Counted from the stretch's first letter, positions 1-13,351 are shown. The stretch: 64,000 nucleotides of DNA from Monosporascus cannonballus (GCA_004154925.1 QJNS01000003.1:682001-746000), one strand, 5' to 3'. Program-made: numbers and translations. Notes: generated by a model not told the origin, from the sequence alone.

Positions 1-3000
1 TATAACGAGGAAAATTATTTTCTCTTTTTCCAAAGTTAATTTCATTATTTTTTTAATTATAATATTTCTTTATTTGGTTCCGCATAAATTTTAGTTTTAT
101 ATTTATTTTTTGGTATAATTATGAAAATTATTTTAACGTAAAAATATTTTGATATTAATTAGACCATTATGACGTATTTCTTTATAAATTTCTAAAATAA
201 AACCAAAGTTCTTATTTATATATATTATTTTAATCTTTTTATAATAACTGGGATTATAAATTAATAATTCAATTAATAGTTTTTTTACTTAATTATTTTA
301 TTTATAATTAATATAATATCGTACGTAAATATTTAGAATTTAATTTCCTCGTTTTATTTATTTATTTGTTTTTGTATTAAATACGTTAAATAATTTAAAA
401 TTTAAGCCGATTTATGCTATAAGGCCTTACCAAAATTTAGATATAAATATTAATGTTTTTATTTAATATAATTTTAATTAACAATCCATATATAATATAA
501 ATTTGTTTAAAAAAATAAATCTTAATTATTCGGCATTTATATCCTTATAACATGGTAAAAAATAAAAGATTTTTCGAAATCCGTTGATAATTACGAAAAA
601 GCTATCATAATATATTCCCGGAGCGGCATTTTTTAATATAGGAAATTTAGTAATAAAATCCAATATAACCAAATATTATGGTCGTTTTGCAATTAGCAAT
701 AGCTATAATTTTCCGTATAATTTATATTGTCGAATCTTTACTTTGGCCCAAATATTATATTGCCGTATAATCTTTTATACTGTAAATTTTATTTTAGGAA
801 AAAAAATGTATATATCGAAATCGCTTTAAGGTTTTATAAATCCTTAAATATTCCTATAATTAATGTTTATATATTTTTCGTATTAATCTTTTCGGGTATT
901 CCTTTAAAATATATCTTATCCATTTTTTAAATTTATAAAAACCATCGTTATATTATTAAAGTTTCTAATATATATCGTAAGGTACTGCCCGAATTATCGC
1001 AATCTTTCGTAAACGTAAATATCTTTTTGTAATAATATCAAAAATTATATAGCTAATTTTAACCAATTTCTTTTTGAAGTTTAATCGCCTGCTTAAAATA
1101 TTTACTTTATCGTTTTTTAATCCTTTTTTGTAAATAATAACAAAATTGAAATTCGCCAATTTCTTAACATATTTTAATTATTGTTTTATAAATTCCCTGG
1201 TCGTAATAAATTGGGTAACATTTTGATGATCCGTATAAACTTTAATCTAATATAAATTCCCATTTAAAAAATACTTAAATTCCCTAAATGCCATTATAAT
1301 AATAATAAACATTTTATTTAGAATGCCGTAATTAAATTCGGTTTTTTTAATTTGTACGAAAAAAAATAATAAGGTATAATTTGCCTTAATTATTTCGTTA
1401 TTTAATTATTACCCTTAACGCGCAATTCAAAATATCATTTTTTAATTTAACGGGACGATTAAAATTATATAAAATTATATTAATTCGTTAATAATTATAT
1501 AATTAATATCCCGAAATACTTTTTCCGTATATAATATTTATTTAAGCTTTTTCTTTTTATAAAATTCGTTAAAATTGTAATTATTTTGTTAAAAATTCGA
1601 ATAAATTTCCTGTAATAATTGGCGAATATAAGGAATGCTTATATTTCCTTAATTATTATTAGCGGTTATTATTTTATAATTATAACGATTTTCTTAGGGT
1701 TTATCCTAATATGTCCTAAAGTAATAATATATCTTAAATATTTTATTTTCTATATATAAAATTAATTTTTTTTGCATTAATAAATAGACTTACGTTTTGT
1801 AAAATTTGAAGAACTTCAGAAAAGTATTTTGCGTATATTTTCTTTATTTCCAAAAATATAAGAATATTATCGCAATAACAAGCGACAAAAGTATTAAAAT
1901 ATTTTCGTAACATATGGTTTATTATCCGTTAAAAGGTTATTAGTACGTTTATAAATCTTATTAATATAATAAAATATTTAAAAAATCCGTATTTCGTTGT
2001 AAAATGTATTGTTTATTCGTATTTTTTTATTCCTAATAAAATTATATTTATCCTTAAGAATAAATGCTATAAATTATTTAATGCCGTAAAATTGGTTTTT
2101 TATTTCCGTAATTAAAAATAATAATATTTAATCCTTCATAATAATATCGTTCAATTACCTATAATTAACTATAAATCGTAATTTCTTATTATTTTTAAGT
2201 ACGAAAAATATAAAATATCCTGTTGGCAATTTCAAAATTTGAATTTATCTTTTTTGTAACCCATTTTCCGGATAGTTTTTAACAATACGTACTTTACTTC
2301 TCTTAAAATTATAAATAAGGTAAAACTTTGTCGAAAATCCTTTTTTAAGGATTATTTTAAAATTTTATTCGTTATCTTCTAATAATTTTGTATTTATTTT
2401 TTTTCTGAAAAACCCCTTATATTTATAATATTATAATAATATATTAATTAAATTCTTTAATCTTTTAAACTATTATTCGTATTATTTTAAATAGTTATTT
2501 AATTATTTTAATTTCGTTTTAATAATAATAATAATGCGTTAAATTTCTTTTTGACATTAAATTTGTTTTATATTTTGTTTTTTTAGGTAATAAGGTTTTT
2601 ATCGTATTTTTATATTTATATTTGTCGTTATTATTAATCAAATATTAAAATCTTAATATTCTTTTTATTTATTAATAAGAAATAAAATAAACTTTACCTG
2701 GCCAGTTTCGCCGTTAATTAAAATTCCGTATTAACGTATCTATAATAATCCTAAAATCATATTATAATTCCCGAATAAAAAGATATCAAAATGAACAGTT
2801 TAATATCATCCTTTAATACAATTTTGGAAATAATTAATTTCGCGTATAATTTTTCCGTTATCGTAAACAAATTCCTAACTTTTAATATTCGTCGTTATGT
2901 AAGATTTTAACTTATATCTCCATAATAATTTAAACGTATTAATTATATCCGGTATAATATAATTTCTGTTGAAAATTCCGTAATATATTATTGCAATATA

Positions 3001-4957
3001 CCAATATATTTTAATTTTTATATCCAAAATGATAAAATCGTTAACGTTTCTTATTATCGCCTTTCAAGCCTTTTTTAAGAATTCTCTTTAATTTTCTTCG
3101 GTTTTGTTATTTTGCAGCTTTTTTATAAATAACCTTTTTTTAATTTCTATTGGAATTTATCGAATTTTGCTTATATTGTTTCGTTTAACGCGTTTAATTA
3201 CTATATTTGTTATTATTGCTGGCGTATTATTTCTTTAAGCCATATTAATTATTCCTAATTCTTTTATAATTTTTTCGTTATTGAATAAATTATCTTTTTA
3301 TATTTGTAATTATATTTTAGTATATGTCGTTTTAATTATCGTTTTCAAAACCTTTTATAAATTAACGTATTTTTTTAATGGCCTTTTGTTCTTAAAAATC
3401 CGTCATAAATATTTATTAAAAATGGAAATCCGTAATAACTATTTAATAATATTTTTTTACCGTATATTAAATTAACCTTTTTTCCGTTTAATAATTATAT
3501 TATTCATAATAACAAAAGGGCTTTTATACGAGTACTGCTTTTCTTTACGCTATTCTTTTTATTTCGGCCAATTATTAGATATTTTATAAAGTTATAGTTA
3601 GAAAGTATTAATATTATTATTTTTTATTTTTATTATATCCGGTTCGGATTAAAAAATCGAATCCTTTATAATATATATAAGTAATATATATATAAATATA
3701 TTGTTTTTAGTTTTCGTAACCGGGATATTTTTATTATTAATAATATATAACATATATTTTACTATATCGATTAAATATTCCGGGACAAAATTCTTTTATT
3801 TAATACCGGTATTCGTATAATTATCCTTATAACGTTTTTTATTTTGTTCGTAATATTTATTAAGCTAGTTATTTAACTTTTTTTATTTTTCGTCCTATTT
3901 TTTATTATAATGGTCCCGGTTGAACTTTTTATCATAAGCTTAATATGTATTTAATTTAAATTATATTATTAACTTTATTATCGTTTCCTTAATTATTGTT
4001 AAATTGTTTCTTTAATATAAAAATTTAATTATTTTATCGTAATTTCTTAGGCTTTTTATATTTACACATTTTATATCCTATTCCGCCGCAATTAAAACAT
4101 TTAATGTGGTTCTAATTTTATCTATATATAATACCCAATTCTATAGGTCCTGGCGCCGTTCCGTAAAAAGTAAAAAGTACGTTTCGCTTTTTCACTTAAT
4201 TAAACTTATTATATCCCGAACGTAAAATATATTATCTTTTTTTCCTACTTATTTTTAAATTATGTATTATTAATCTTAATTAATTTTATAATATACCGGT
4301 TTAAAGCAATTAATTATTTAATCCGAATAATTTTATTTTTTATATTATTTTTTAACTTTTTAAAATATATATTGATAAAGGTATCGGCTTTATTATTTTC
4401 TTATCCGGCTTTAACCGCAACATCTTTAAAGGTTACCCCGTACTTAGATAGAAATCTTTTTTATCGGAATTACAAAAGTTATTAAGCCGTATATCATTTT
4501 TTCTCCGGATTGCCCAAATTATGACGTATTTTGTTTTCAAAATTAATATAAAATAAAAATATTTTATTAATAAAATTATCCATATTTACTTTTTTTATTT
4601 CCAAAAAGTTTTTATAATAAATTTAAATTAATTAGTTATATTTTTTATTAAATATGTTTTTATTCTTAAAATTATATTTATTAATTTATTAAAATTTAAA
4701 AAGCAAAAATAAATTCGTACCTAAATTGAAAAGCTTTAAAGCTTACCTTTTTTATCGTAAGGCTCCGGTTTTTTTGGCTTTAGCCAGGCGAAAAAAACTT
4801 AAGTAAATAACGTAATCTTAAATATCGAAGTTTTTTTCCAGTTCCCGAATTTGAACCTAAAATTGCTAATTAAAATTTTCTTAAACGTTAATTAATATCT
4901 TGATAATATTGAATATTATTTAAATTTAACGTTATTATTAAATATAAGTTTATAATA

Positions 4958-5345
4958 TATAACGAATTATGAAGTTTAATTAATTATTAAACGTTAAATT
5001 AACAGATTTATATTAACAAAAATATTAAAGAAATTTAAATAATAAATATGATAACATATTATGTTTCATAATATCACAAATACTTTAGGTAATAATATTA
5101 TATTACAAACTGAAATTATTTAAATTATGCATTTAGTAAACGTATATATCCTTATTCCGTTAGCTGGATTACCACCAATAAATTGGTAATCCGGCTCACT
5201 AGCTTACCATCAGTGAATTGGCGATCCGGCTCACTGGCTTACCACCAGTAAGTTGGTGATCAATTACGTAACCTGATCCACATAGTTTGCTTGGCCTTCC
5301 CTGCTGCGACCGTTCCTGGAGGCTGTGGCTTGTCAGGTCGTAATA
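4958..5345 (-). repeat. 5' LTR of E1
   Basis: About 388 bp, bounded by TG/CA-type ends altered to TA by RIP. The left part (U5/R side) is the family-wide segment also present near 8015, 21796, 28075, 30389 and 36785. The right part (U3) is specific to this copy and holds three tandem hairpin-bearing units at 5163-5261. The outer edge (5160-5345) has normal GC; the inner edge is heavily mutated. The exact right end is uncertain by a few bases because the terminal CA seems to have become TA. Confidence 0.75.
5163..5261. repeat. Three tandem U3 units, each with an inverted repeat
   Basis: Three imperfect direct repeats of about 35 bp lie in the U3 part of the E1 LTR. Each carries facing TTACCA/TGGTAA-like arms; in the first unit the arms GATTACCA and TGGTAATC (5167-5191) are perfect. 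Tandem U3 repeats are commonly transcription-factor sites or enhancers in LTR elements; that role is inferred here. Confidence 0.7.
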
Positions 5346-8300
5346 AAAAGTGCATAATTCGTTTCAATTAAAGTTATAAATAAAGTAAAGCTTTGACGAA
5401 AATCTTTCCTCAAGGATTGTTTCATAATCCTATTCGTTATATTCTAGTAATTTCGTATTAAGTTTCTTTCTAAAAAACTGCTTATACATATAATATTGTA
5501 ATAATATATTAATTTAATTTTTTATTCCTTACGTTGTTATTCTTATTGTTTTAAATTATTATTTAATTGCCTTAATTTCGCTTTAATAATAATAATAATA
5601 TGGTATATTTTTTTGATATCGGTTGTTTTATATCCTTTTCCTTTAGGTAATATGGTATTTATCGTATTTTTATATTTATATTCGTCGTTATTATTAATTA
5701 AATATTAACATTTTAATTTTTTTTTTCGTTTATTAATAAAAACTAAAGTAAATTTTACTTGGCCAATTTTTCCATTAATTAAAATTCCGTACTAGCGTAT
5801 TTATAATAATCTTAAGATTATATCGTAATTTCCAAATAGAGTAATATCGAAATTAATTATTTAATATCGTCTTTTAACAAAAATCTCAAATTAATGAATT
5901 TTACGTATAATCCTTCCGTTATCGTAAACGAATTTTTAATTTTCGGCATTTATCGTTATATAAGGTTTTAACTTATATCTTTATAATAATTTAAACTTAT
6001 TAATTATGTTTGGTATAATATAATTTCCGCTTAAAGCTTGATAATTTACTATTACGGTATATTAATACGTTTTAATTCGTATTCCCAAAATAATAAAGTT
6101 ATTACCGTTTTTATTCTTGCGCTTAAAACCCTTTTTGGGAATTCTTTGTAATTTTTCTGGGTTTTCTTATTTTGCAACTTTTTTATAAATAACTTTCTTC
6201 TTTTAATTTATTTTCGAATTTGTCGAATTTTATTTATATTTTTTCGTTTAACGCGTTAAGTTGCTATAATTATCGTAATTGCCGGCGTATTATTTTTTTA
6301 AGTTATATTAATTGTTTTTAATTTTGCTATAATTCTTTTCCTTATTAAGTAAATTACTTTTTTTCACTTATAATTATATTTTATTATATATCGTTTTGGT
6401 TATTATTTCAAAACTCTTTTAAAAATCAACGTATTTTTTAATAACCTTTTTTTAAAGATCCGTAATAAATGTTAATTAAAAATAAAAATTTATAATAATT
6501 TTTTACTAAAGCTGTTTTACTATACGTTAAATTAATTCTTTTTCCGTTTAGTAATTATATTATCCATAATAACAAAAATGGTTTTTTGACTGGCATTTGT
6601 TTCTTTTAAGCCAGTTTTTTATTTCGGCTAATTATTAAATATTTTTTAAGCTTATAATTCGAAATTATCGATATTATTCCTTATCGTTTTTATAATTTCC
6701 GGTACGGTTTGGAAAATCGATTCCTTTATAATATATATAAGTAATTCGTTTATATATATATTATTTTTATTTCTCGTAATCGGGATATTTCCGTCGTTAA
6801 TAATATATGGCGTAAATTCTGCCGTATTAATTAGGAATTCCGGCACAAATTCTTTTTATTTAATTTTAATATTTACGTAATTATCTTTATAATACTTTTT
6901 ATTATATTCGTAATATTTGTTAAACCAATTTTCTGACTTTTCGTATTTTGCGTTAAATTCTTTATCGTAATGGTCCCCGTTAAACCTTTTACTTCAGGCT
7001 TAATACGTTTTTAGCTTGGATTATATTAATAATTTTGCTATTATTTCCTTAATTATTTTTGGATTATTTTTCCGGTATAGGGATCCAATTATCTTATTAT
7101 GGTTTTTTGGGCTTTTTGTATTTGTAAGCCTTATGTCCTATTTTGCCATAATTAAAACATTTAATCTGGTTTTAATTTTGTTTATGGGTAACCTTAAGTT
7201 CCATAGGTTTTGGCGCCGTTCCGTAAAAGGTAAAAATTATATTTTATTATTTTCTGTAGTTAAACCTATTATATTCCGAACATAAAATATATTATTTTTT
7301 TTATCATTTTTCAAATTATCAATTATTAATTTTAATTATTTTTATAATATACTGGTTTCAGATAATTAATCGTTTAATTTAAATAATTTTGTTTATTATA
7401 ATTAATTTTAGCCTTTTATAAAATATGTTAATAAAGACATTAATTTCGTTATTTCCTTATCCGGCCTTAACCGTAAACAATTTAAATATTATGACGTACT
7501 TAAATACGATTTCTTTTATCGGAATTGCAAAAGTTATTAGGCCGTAAATCGTTATTTATCCGGATTGCCAAAATTATCGTATATTTTATTCTCGAAATTA
7601 ATATAAAGGAAAAAGATTTCTTTAATAAAGTTTTCATTATCCGATTTTTTATTTCCAAAAAGGTTCTTATAATAAGCTTAAATTAATTAATTACATTTCT
7701 ATTAAGCATATTTTTATTATTAGGACCATATTCGTTAAATTATTAAGGTTGAAGAAACGAAAATAAATTTATGCCTAAATTAAAAAAGTTTGAAAATTAG
7801 CTTTTTTATAGTAAGGTCCTGGTTTTTTAAGTTTTATACGAGCGAAAAACGGTTAAGCAAGTAACGTAGCCCTAACTAGTTAAATTCTTTTCTCCAGTTT
7901 CCGGATTTGATCCTAAAATTACTAAATAAGGATTTTCTAAATGCTAATCGATATTTTAATAATATTAAATATTACTTGAAGTGTAATGGTATTACTGAAT
8001 AAAGGTTTATAATATATAATAAGCTATAAGGTTTAACTAATTATTAAACCTTAAATTGACGGGTTTATGTTAATAGGAATATCGTGGGAATTTAAATAAT
8101 AAATAAAATAATCGTATTACGTCTAGTAATACTAAAGATACTTTAGGTGACGATATTATATTAGAAACTAAAGCTATCTTAATTATAGAAATGATAAACG
8201 CATATATCCTTGTTTTAGCTTAAATTTCTTAACCGGCTTAAGCCCTTAAGCCATCTGCTGGCTCAACCGGCTCAAAGGCGTTAAGCCCTTAAACCCTTTG

Positions 8301-8390
8301 AGCCAATTACGTGATCTTCTTGGTATGGTCGGGCTTGGGTGCCTAAGCTTTCCGACCGTTTGGGGAAGCCAAGATCGTTAGGTCATAACA
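5346..8390 (-). mobile_element. E2: Ty3/Gypsy element, gag end and 5' LTR; rest interrupted by E1
   Basis: On the minus strand it has a 5' LTR at 8015-8390, a Gag zinc knuckle (about 7108-7160), the segment following the knuckle (6652-6846, homologous to 35418-35600 of E4) and the start of reverse transcriptase, where it stops abruptly at 5346 against the E1 LTR. The missing pol half should lie left of the window beyond E1 if E1 inserted into it. All frames are broken by RIP. Confidence 0.78.
8015..8390 (-). repeat. 5' LTR of E2
   Basis: About 376 bp, ending in the intact GGTCATAACA on the plus strand (TGTTATGACC on the element strand). It shares the U5/R segment with the other LTRs but has its own U3, rich in AAGCC/GGCTTAA motifs. 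The outer edge is preserved and the inner edge mutated. Confidence 0.78.
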
Positions 8391-10239
8391 AAAAACTAAT
8401 TCTATAAAATTATACTTTATTGTATATCATTTGAATAAATTAAAAAAAACCAAACCTAATTACTTTATTTTAAATAAAAATTTTATAAGTATTAATATAA
8501 CCTCCCGAAAATATGTTTATTTTTTTAAAAAGCTTTTATTAAATTAAAATATATATAGATTATTAAAGTTTTGCCCATTTTTTACGGCCAAAACATTTAC
8601 ATAACGATAATTAAAATATCTTTAAAAATACTGAATTTCTATTTCGTTGTTATTTCCAAGCAGCATTTAGATATAAAATTGAAATAAATATTTTAAGTAA
8701 ATATTTAAACTTTAAAAATATATCAAACTTAGGAATATAACTTTTGATATTGCTTTAAAAAATACGATAATAATATGAACTTTGTACTATTATTCAAATA
8801 TAACGATATATTTTGTATGGACAATTAGAATCATTATTAATTTTAAAAAAAGCTATAAGGTTTAGTTAATATAAATTTTAGTATCGAATTTTTTTATATA
8901 AAATTTCAAAGATAAAAACATATTGTAATACTATTTTCATAATCCTCAACTAGTTAACGAATTCTTTTACTTTTTACATATTTATAACAATATTAATAGC
9001 GAATATATAATACTTTATTTAAAAAACATTTTTATTATACATAAATCCTAATGCGAAATTATTTTCGATGAAGAAATTATATTTATTTCCAACCTTTAAT
9101 AAACGTTTATAATGTACATAGATTTAACTCGTGAATTATTTAATATATTTAAAGTTTATATATATGGATGAACTCCGCGACAAAAGTAAATCTTCAATAC
9201 ATATATAAATATAATATTAATTATTAATGAAAAAATAAAGTTAAAACGTTATTTATGATTTAATTAATCTATAATAGCAATTATTAATAAAATATCAAAT
9301 TGATTTTAATAAATACGAATTTTATTTTCAAATCAAGTATATATAAAAATATATATAAAAGGTTTATCAACGTTAAATTAATACTTACAACGAAATGGTT
9401 TAAATAGTTACATTAAAAATATAAAACCCTAATATACATAAATAAATCCGTATTATAATTAACAAGAATTAAATATATTAATGCATTCAAAGAGAAATAT
9501 AATCTACTTCGTTATGAAAAACAATTAAACGAAAACCGCGATAAAACCACTCGATTTTAAATATATTAAAATATGTAAAATTTATAAAACAATTTTGAAA
9601 AATAATTGTTAATTCAAACTTTTACTGAAAGTTAATGTTTATCTAGGTTTTTATATTTTGTTATTCAAGTTAATAACAGATATTATTATACTATATTGGG
9701 AAGCAAATAATATAAAAATAAAAAACGAAATTACGTACGAAAAGAAACAAAACGATTAATATATGAAAGAAAACCGGAGTTGCCTAATATATAATTTAAT
9801 TAAAAGTATTTTAAAACGTATAAACTATTTTATATATATTTAACGTTTATTACCAAATTTCCATTCATATTAGCGGAACCCCAAATCGCGTTTTAATAAA
9901 TATTTTCCAAAACAGACAGTTCTAAGTTCACGGAATTTAATTTAATAATATTTATATTTTTAAAAACTTAAATTATTATCATGTTTGTCTTACGGCGTTT
10001 AAAATTGTTAAATTCGTCCGAAACTGAAAGAAATACGATTAATAAATTTGGCATATAATACTTGATATTATTGCCGTTAATAGCGCATATAAGATAACTG
10101 GGCAAAATAAAAAGATAAAACTCTTTGGCAATTAATCTTTTTTAAACGATAAATTTCTGCAATATAATAATTATTTATAAAAAAATATTTATTTTATTAT
10201 ATAATTAATTACGATATATATATATTTATGACGAAAAAC

Positions 10240-10400
10240 CTCTTTTATTATTTAATATATAAACCTTTTTAAAAAAAGTATTACGCCATAATTTCGACAT
10301 TGTTTATTTTAATTAAGTTTATTAAAATATAAGATTATTCGGTTTTATAAAAACGATATTTAGAAATACGATTAAACATAATTAAGGAAGCGGATGACAT
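10240..10400 (-). pseudogene. Possible antisense ORF start in the 8391-10766 Gypsy remnant
   Basis: Just inside the LTR, on the strand opposite Gag-Pol, an ATG at 10400 opens a short frame starting M-S-S-A-S. It has tyrosines (presumed mutated cysteines) spaced Y-x2-Y-x5-Y, after which RIP stops intervene. Position and orientation match the antisense ORFs of E3, E4 and Ep. The similarity is weak and this entry is tentative. Confidence 0.25.
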
Positions 10401-10446
10401 ATTAAGAAAAAGTTCTTAAGGGTAATACTTTTGGAAAAAGAGAATT

Positions 10447-10766
10447 TGCATTACGTTTTAATAAATTATGGCCTACAGAAAAGGCCGTAATAAAAATAGC
10501 CAAAAAAAATTAAAGAAGGTAAGTTACGTAACGGATTACCAATTTGTTATTGGTAAGCCAGTAACCCAAAATTAAAATATATGCGTTCGTTATTTCTATA
10601 ATTTAGTTAGCACCAGTTTGCGATAACCATTCGTTATCCAAGATATCCTTAGTATTACGAAACGTGACCAGTTACTGTATCCATTGCTTAAAATACTACG
10701 ATACTCCTGCCAACATAAACCCGTACGACTAAGGTTTAATAGTTGGTTAAATCGTAAGCCGTTACA
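10447..10766 (+). repeat. 3' LTR (plus orientation) of the 8391-10766 element
   Basis: The right half is the reverse complement of the U5/R segment found in the minus-strand LTRs, with 20-base stretches nearly identical, and it ends in CCGTTACA at 10766. The left boundary is approximate; it is placed after a purine-rich tract resembling the polypurine tract of Ep. The U3 contains a GGATTACCAAT / ATTGGTAAGCC hairpin like that of E1. No partner LTR was found in the window. Confidence 0.65.
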
Positions 10767-11690
10767 AATGGGGCGTTGGTGGGGGGATCGCCTTATATCA
10801 ATCAACATGTGTACACGTCCGTGCTACTGCCGCTGCATCATGTTCTGTTTCGGGGCTCTGACATTGTGTTTACCGTAGTTTCAACATATCTTGTATGTCT
10901 ATCAGCCTGCCATTCGTCTATCATAGGGCTCGGACGAAATGCATACGCGTCCGCGGCAGTTGCGACTGCAGCAGATGGGATGTTCTTCAAATCCTCCCGT
11001 TGCTTATCGGCCCCCCGCTTGAGTAACGACGCATGGAATATCCAGGCAGAAAGTCAAAGGTGATGACACTTACCCTTTCTTAAACACCGCCTTATCCGGG
11101 TCGGGTACGGAATATAATGTTTTGTAGGATTCGTGTAGGAATTTAAAATCCTGCTCGGCGACAGCATTGTGACTGTAACCGAAAACCCGCTGATGGTGTA
11201 CTACTCGTAAGTAGAGTGCTAACGTCCATATTTAAGAGTGTATGGTTCTTATGTTAGTATAGTTAGCTTCTGTTGTCAAGTTCATCGGGAGTTATAGACG
11301 AGTTGTCGTTTCTTCTCCCTGAGTTTTTTATACACTGCGCGATTGTCTTTGACTACTTTTCTAATCGGGATGTGCATCACAGGCGCCTAGGAGCAGGCTC
11401 AATATGGTATCCCTATCTACATTATGACTTCGCCAACCTCTAAAATCGTTATCACGAGGCAAATGTTGTTCAGTGAGAAATACTCAGCCTGCGCTGGAAT
11501 ATAACAAGAGCGAAGGCCACCACGCGCCTCGTCCTACTTGTACTGACGGCCACTTCCCTGCCAACACCAGGTAAGGGGCTGGGCGGAGTGTGGACTGTTG
11601 TCAGGTGCCAAGGTGCGCCCCCCTTTCCGGGGCCCAGCGACCCACCAGTTTGGCTCCAGTTTGTATATATATAAGGGGGCTTCGCCCCCG
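10767..11690. other. GC-normal island without a recognisable gene
   Basis: About 0.9 kb of balanced base composition between two heavily RIP-mutated elements. The longest frame (10776-11063) has no recognised domain and no coding character that I can see. It may be unique host DNA trapped between insertions, or an LTR or end of an unrelated low-copy element that escaped RIP. It ends in a TATATATATAAG run followed by a small perfect hairpin. Confidence 0.6.
11675..11689. other. Short perfect hairpin
   Basis: Six-base G/C arms (GGGGGC and GCCCCC) around a three-base loop, directly after a TATATATATAAG run at about 11663-11674. The composition of a TATA-like run plus a GC stem at the edge of element X suggests an LTR promoter/R region, but no partner copy is visible. 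Confidence 0.5.
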
Positions 11691-12986
11691 AATAGTTAAA
11701 AAAGGGCAGGCATTAATAGTTATCTATTTATTACCTATATTATGAATTACTTACTGCGCTGTTTTTTCTGCCTTTTATTCCGTATTTTACCATTTTCCCT
11801 AATATGTTAATGCCTTTACCTATTCGTACGGACCGTTAGGAAGAAGATAATTTACATCAATTTACGTACCAGGATATCGAATAATGGTAGGAGAAAAACG
11901 CGGAATAATAACTTCGCATAGTATAGCTAGCTAATCCGAAAATTCCCCGACGATAAGAATAAAAATACCGCCCGAATCGTTAACCTTACATCAAATCTTA
12001 AAAATTATCGCTTTATTATTAAAAGAAAATCTGGACCGTAAGATTTAAAAAGGGAGAAAATAACGAAAAATACAAAAAAAACGATGATATTTAGCAATAT
12101 TAAAAAAAGGAAAAAGCCAGTTTTTCGAATTAAATAATGTTAATAAGTTAAATTACGAAAAATCCCCAAAACGGAATTATAATAAGGTTTATTTTAAGGT
12201 GTGGTTATTTATCTTACAGTATTAAGGGATTTTCCGGATAAAGCTAATAAATATCTTTATTAATTTAAAGGTTTATTTTTTATTATTAACGTTATATTTT
12301 TTTACGAATATGACGAAAATAATATAAATTAATATTTATTTTAAAAACTTATGTGCCAAAAAAAGGTTAAAGTTTTTAACCTTAAAAATATAATAACTTA
12401 ATAACGTTAACGTAATAAAAATTAGAAATTTAACTAAAAAAAGTATCGGAAATAAAAGAACCCGTAATTTCACAATTAATGCTAAGTTAACTGTGAGAAT
12501 ACAGCCCCTATGAGGATGAGGCTGGTAGCCGACCAGCCACCGATCAGCCACCGACCCACTTACTAGTATAAATCCACCATCTAGCAGCTAGTGGGAAACG
12601 CCAGATGAAAGTAACCTAATACACTCACTTCTTGGAATCTGCTCTACGACTGGTCGGTGATCACCTTACCCAGCTCACAGCTGTCCATTATCTTGCATTA
12701 ACAAACTTACAGTAATAACCCGGAAAAAAATTTATAATTTTTCTGGACCGATATAAGACGGTAAAAGCCAAAAACCTTACCGATCTTCCAGAAAGGATGC
12801 AGATAATACAATTATTACTTAAGCTTACCGTTAAATTATAGGACGAAATTATTAAGGGAATTTTTCCGGAAATTAAAGGGGATTTCATAACGAAAACATA
12901 ATGGGCAAAATGAATTTTTACCATTTTATACGATATAAGTTCGACGAAAAAAAAGAGAATAAAAAAATTAAAGGGGTTATAGCGGC
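11691..12986 (+). mobile_element. Left part of decayed element X, with a GC-normal patch at 12485-12700
   Basis: RIP-mutated DNA whose plus-strand translation near 11810-11900 resembles the start of a Gag-like protein (a P-L-P-I-R-T-D-R stretch and then a charged helix-like region), broken by stops. A patch at 12485-12700 is GC-normal and carries two GACCAGCCACCGA-type direct repeats; it has no recognisable gene. From 12700 to 12986 a charged, Lys/Asn-rich frame runs up to the Ep insertion, and its continuation probably resumes at 19647. Confidence 0.45.
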
Positions 12987-13351
12987 TGTTATAACCCAAC
13001 AGGTTACGGCCTCGGAAAGCGGTCGCAACAAATGACTAAGCCATGTGGGTCAAGTCACGTGATAGCTCGACGGGATCGATCGTAAAGCCTGTAAAGCCAG
13101 GCTCGACAGAATTAATCGTAAAGCCCATAAAGCCAAGATCGATAAGGTAAAAAAGTCGAATACAAGATATTTATTATTTTTATAATTTAAATAACTTTAG
13201 TTTGCAATATAATATCGTTACTTAAGGCACCTTTGGCCTTACGAAACGTAATACGTTATTATATTTATTACTTAGATTTTTACGATATTCTTATTAACAT
13301 AAACACGTTAACTTAAGGTTTAATAATTAATTAAACCATATAGTTATTATA
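12987..13351 (+). repeat. 5' LTR of Ep
   Basis: It starts TGTTATAACC and ends in a mutated TTATTATA, where the 3' copy has GTCGTCACA. The left (outer) two thirds keep normal GC; the right (inner) edge is strongly mutated. It carries two copies of a TCGAC...AATCGTAAAGCC unit in U3. Confidence 0.85.

Larger units (their letters stand above)
1..5345 (-). mobile_element. E1: Ty3/Gypsy chromodomain-type element, 5' LTR plus gag-pol, 3' end outside window
   Basis: Reading on the minus strand, the element runs from a 5' LTR at 4958-5345 through a Gag zinc knuckle (about 4058-4105), reverse transcriptase (Y-x-D-D region near 1868-1900, with mutated residues) and the integrase core (about 520-620, a recognisable D-S-x-F-V-I-I stretch). 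The 3' LTR lies to the left of the window. All frames are broken by stops created by RIP. The sequence just right of the LTR matches the reverse transcriptase part of a related copy near 2290, so E1 appears to have landed inside E2. Confidence 0.85.
8391..10766 (+). mobile_element. 3' end of a plus-strand Gypsy element with its LTR
   Basis: Plus-strand translation of about 9540-9790 gives the end of a Gypsy polyprotein: the K-L-D-F-K-Y-I type stretch before the end of integrase, the V-F-H-like link, then a chromodomain start (N-E-x-x-Y-E). The same order is seen in Ep at about 18340-18650. A purine tract at about 10433-10446 then precedes a plus-strand LTR. I could not assign 8391 to about 9050; it is AT-rich with no recognisable protein and may be decayed integrase or a separate remnant. 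Confidence 0.6.

Noticed and set aside
5163..5261. CRISPR-like array (three spaced repeats)
   Set aside because: Only three imperfect units inside a fungal LTR, no unique spacers, eukaryotic context.
10776..11063. 95-codon plus-strand frame in the GC-normal island
   Set aside because: No domain, signal peptide or splice-supported extension; several overlapping frames of similar length exist on both strands.
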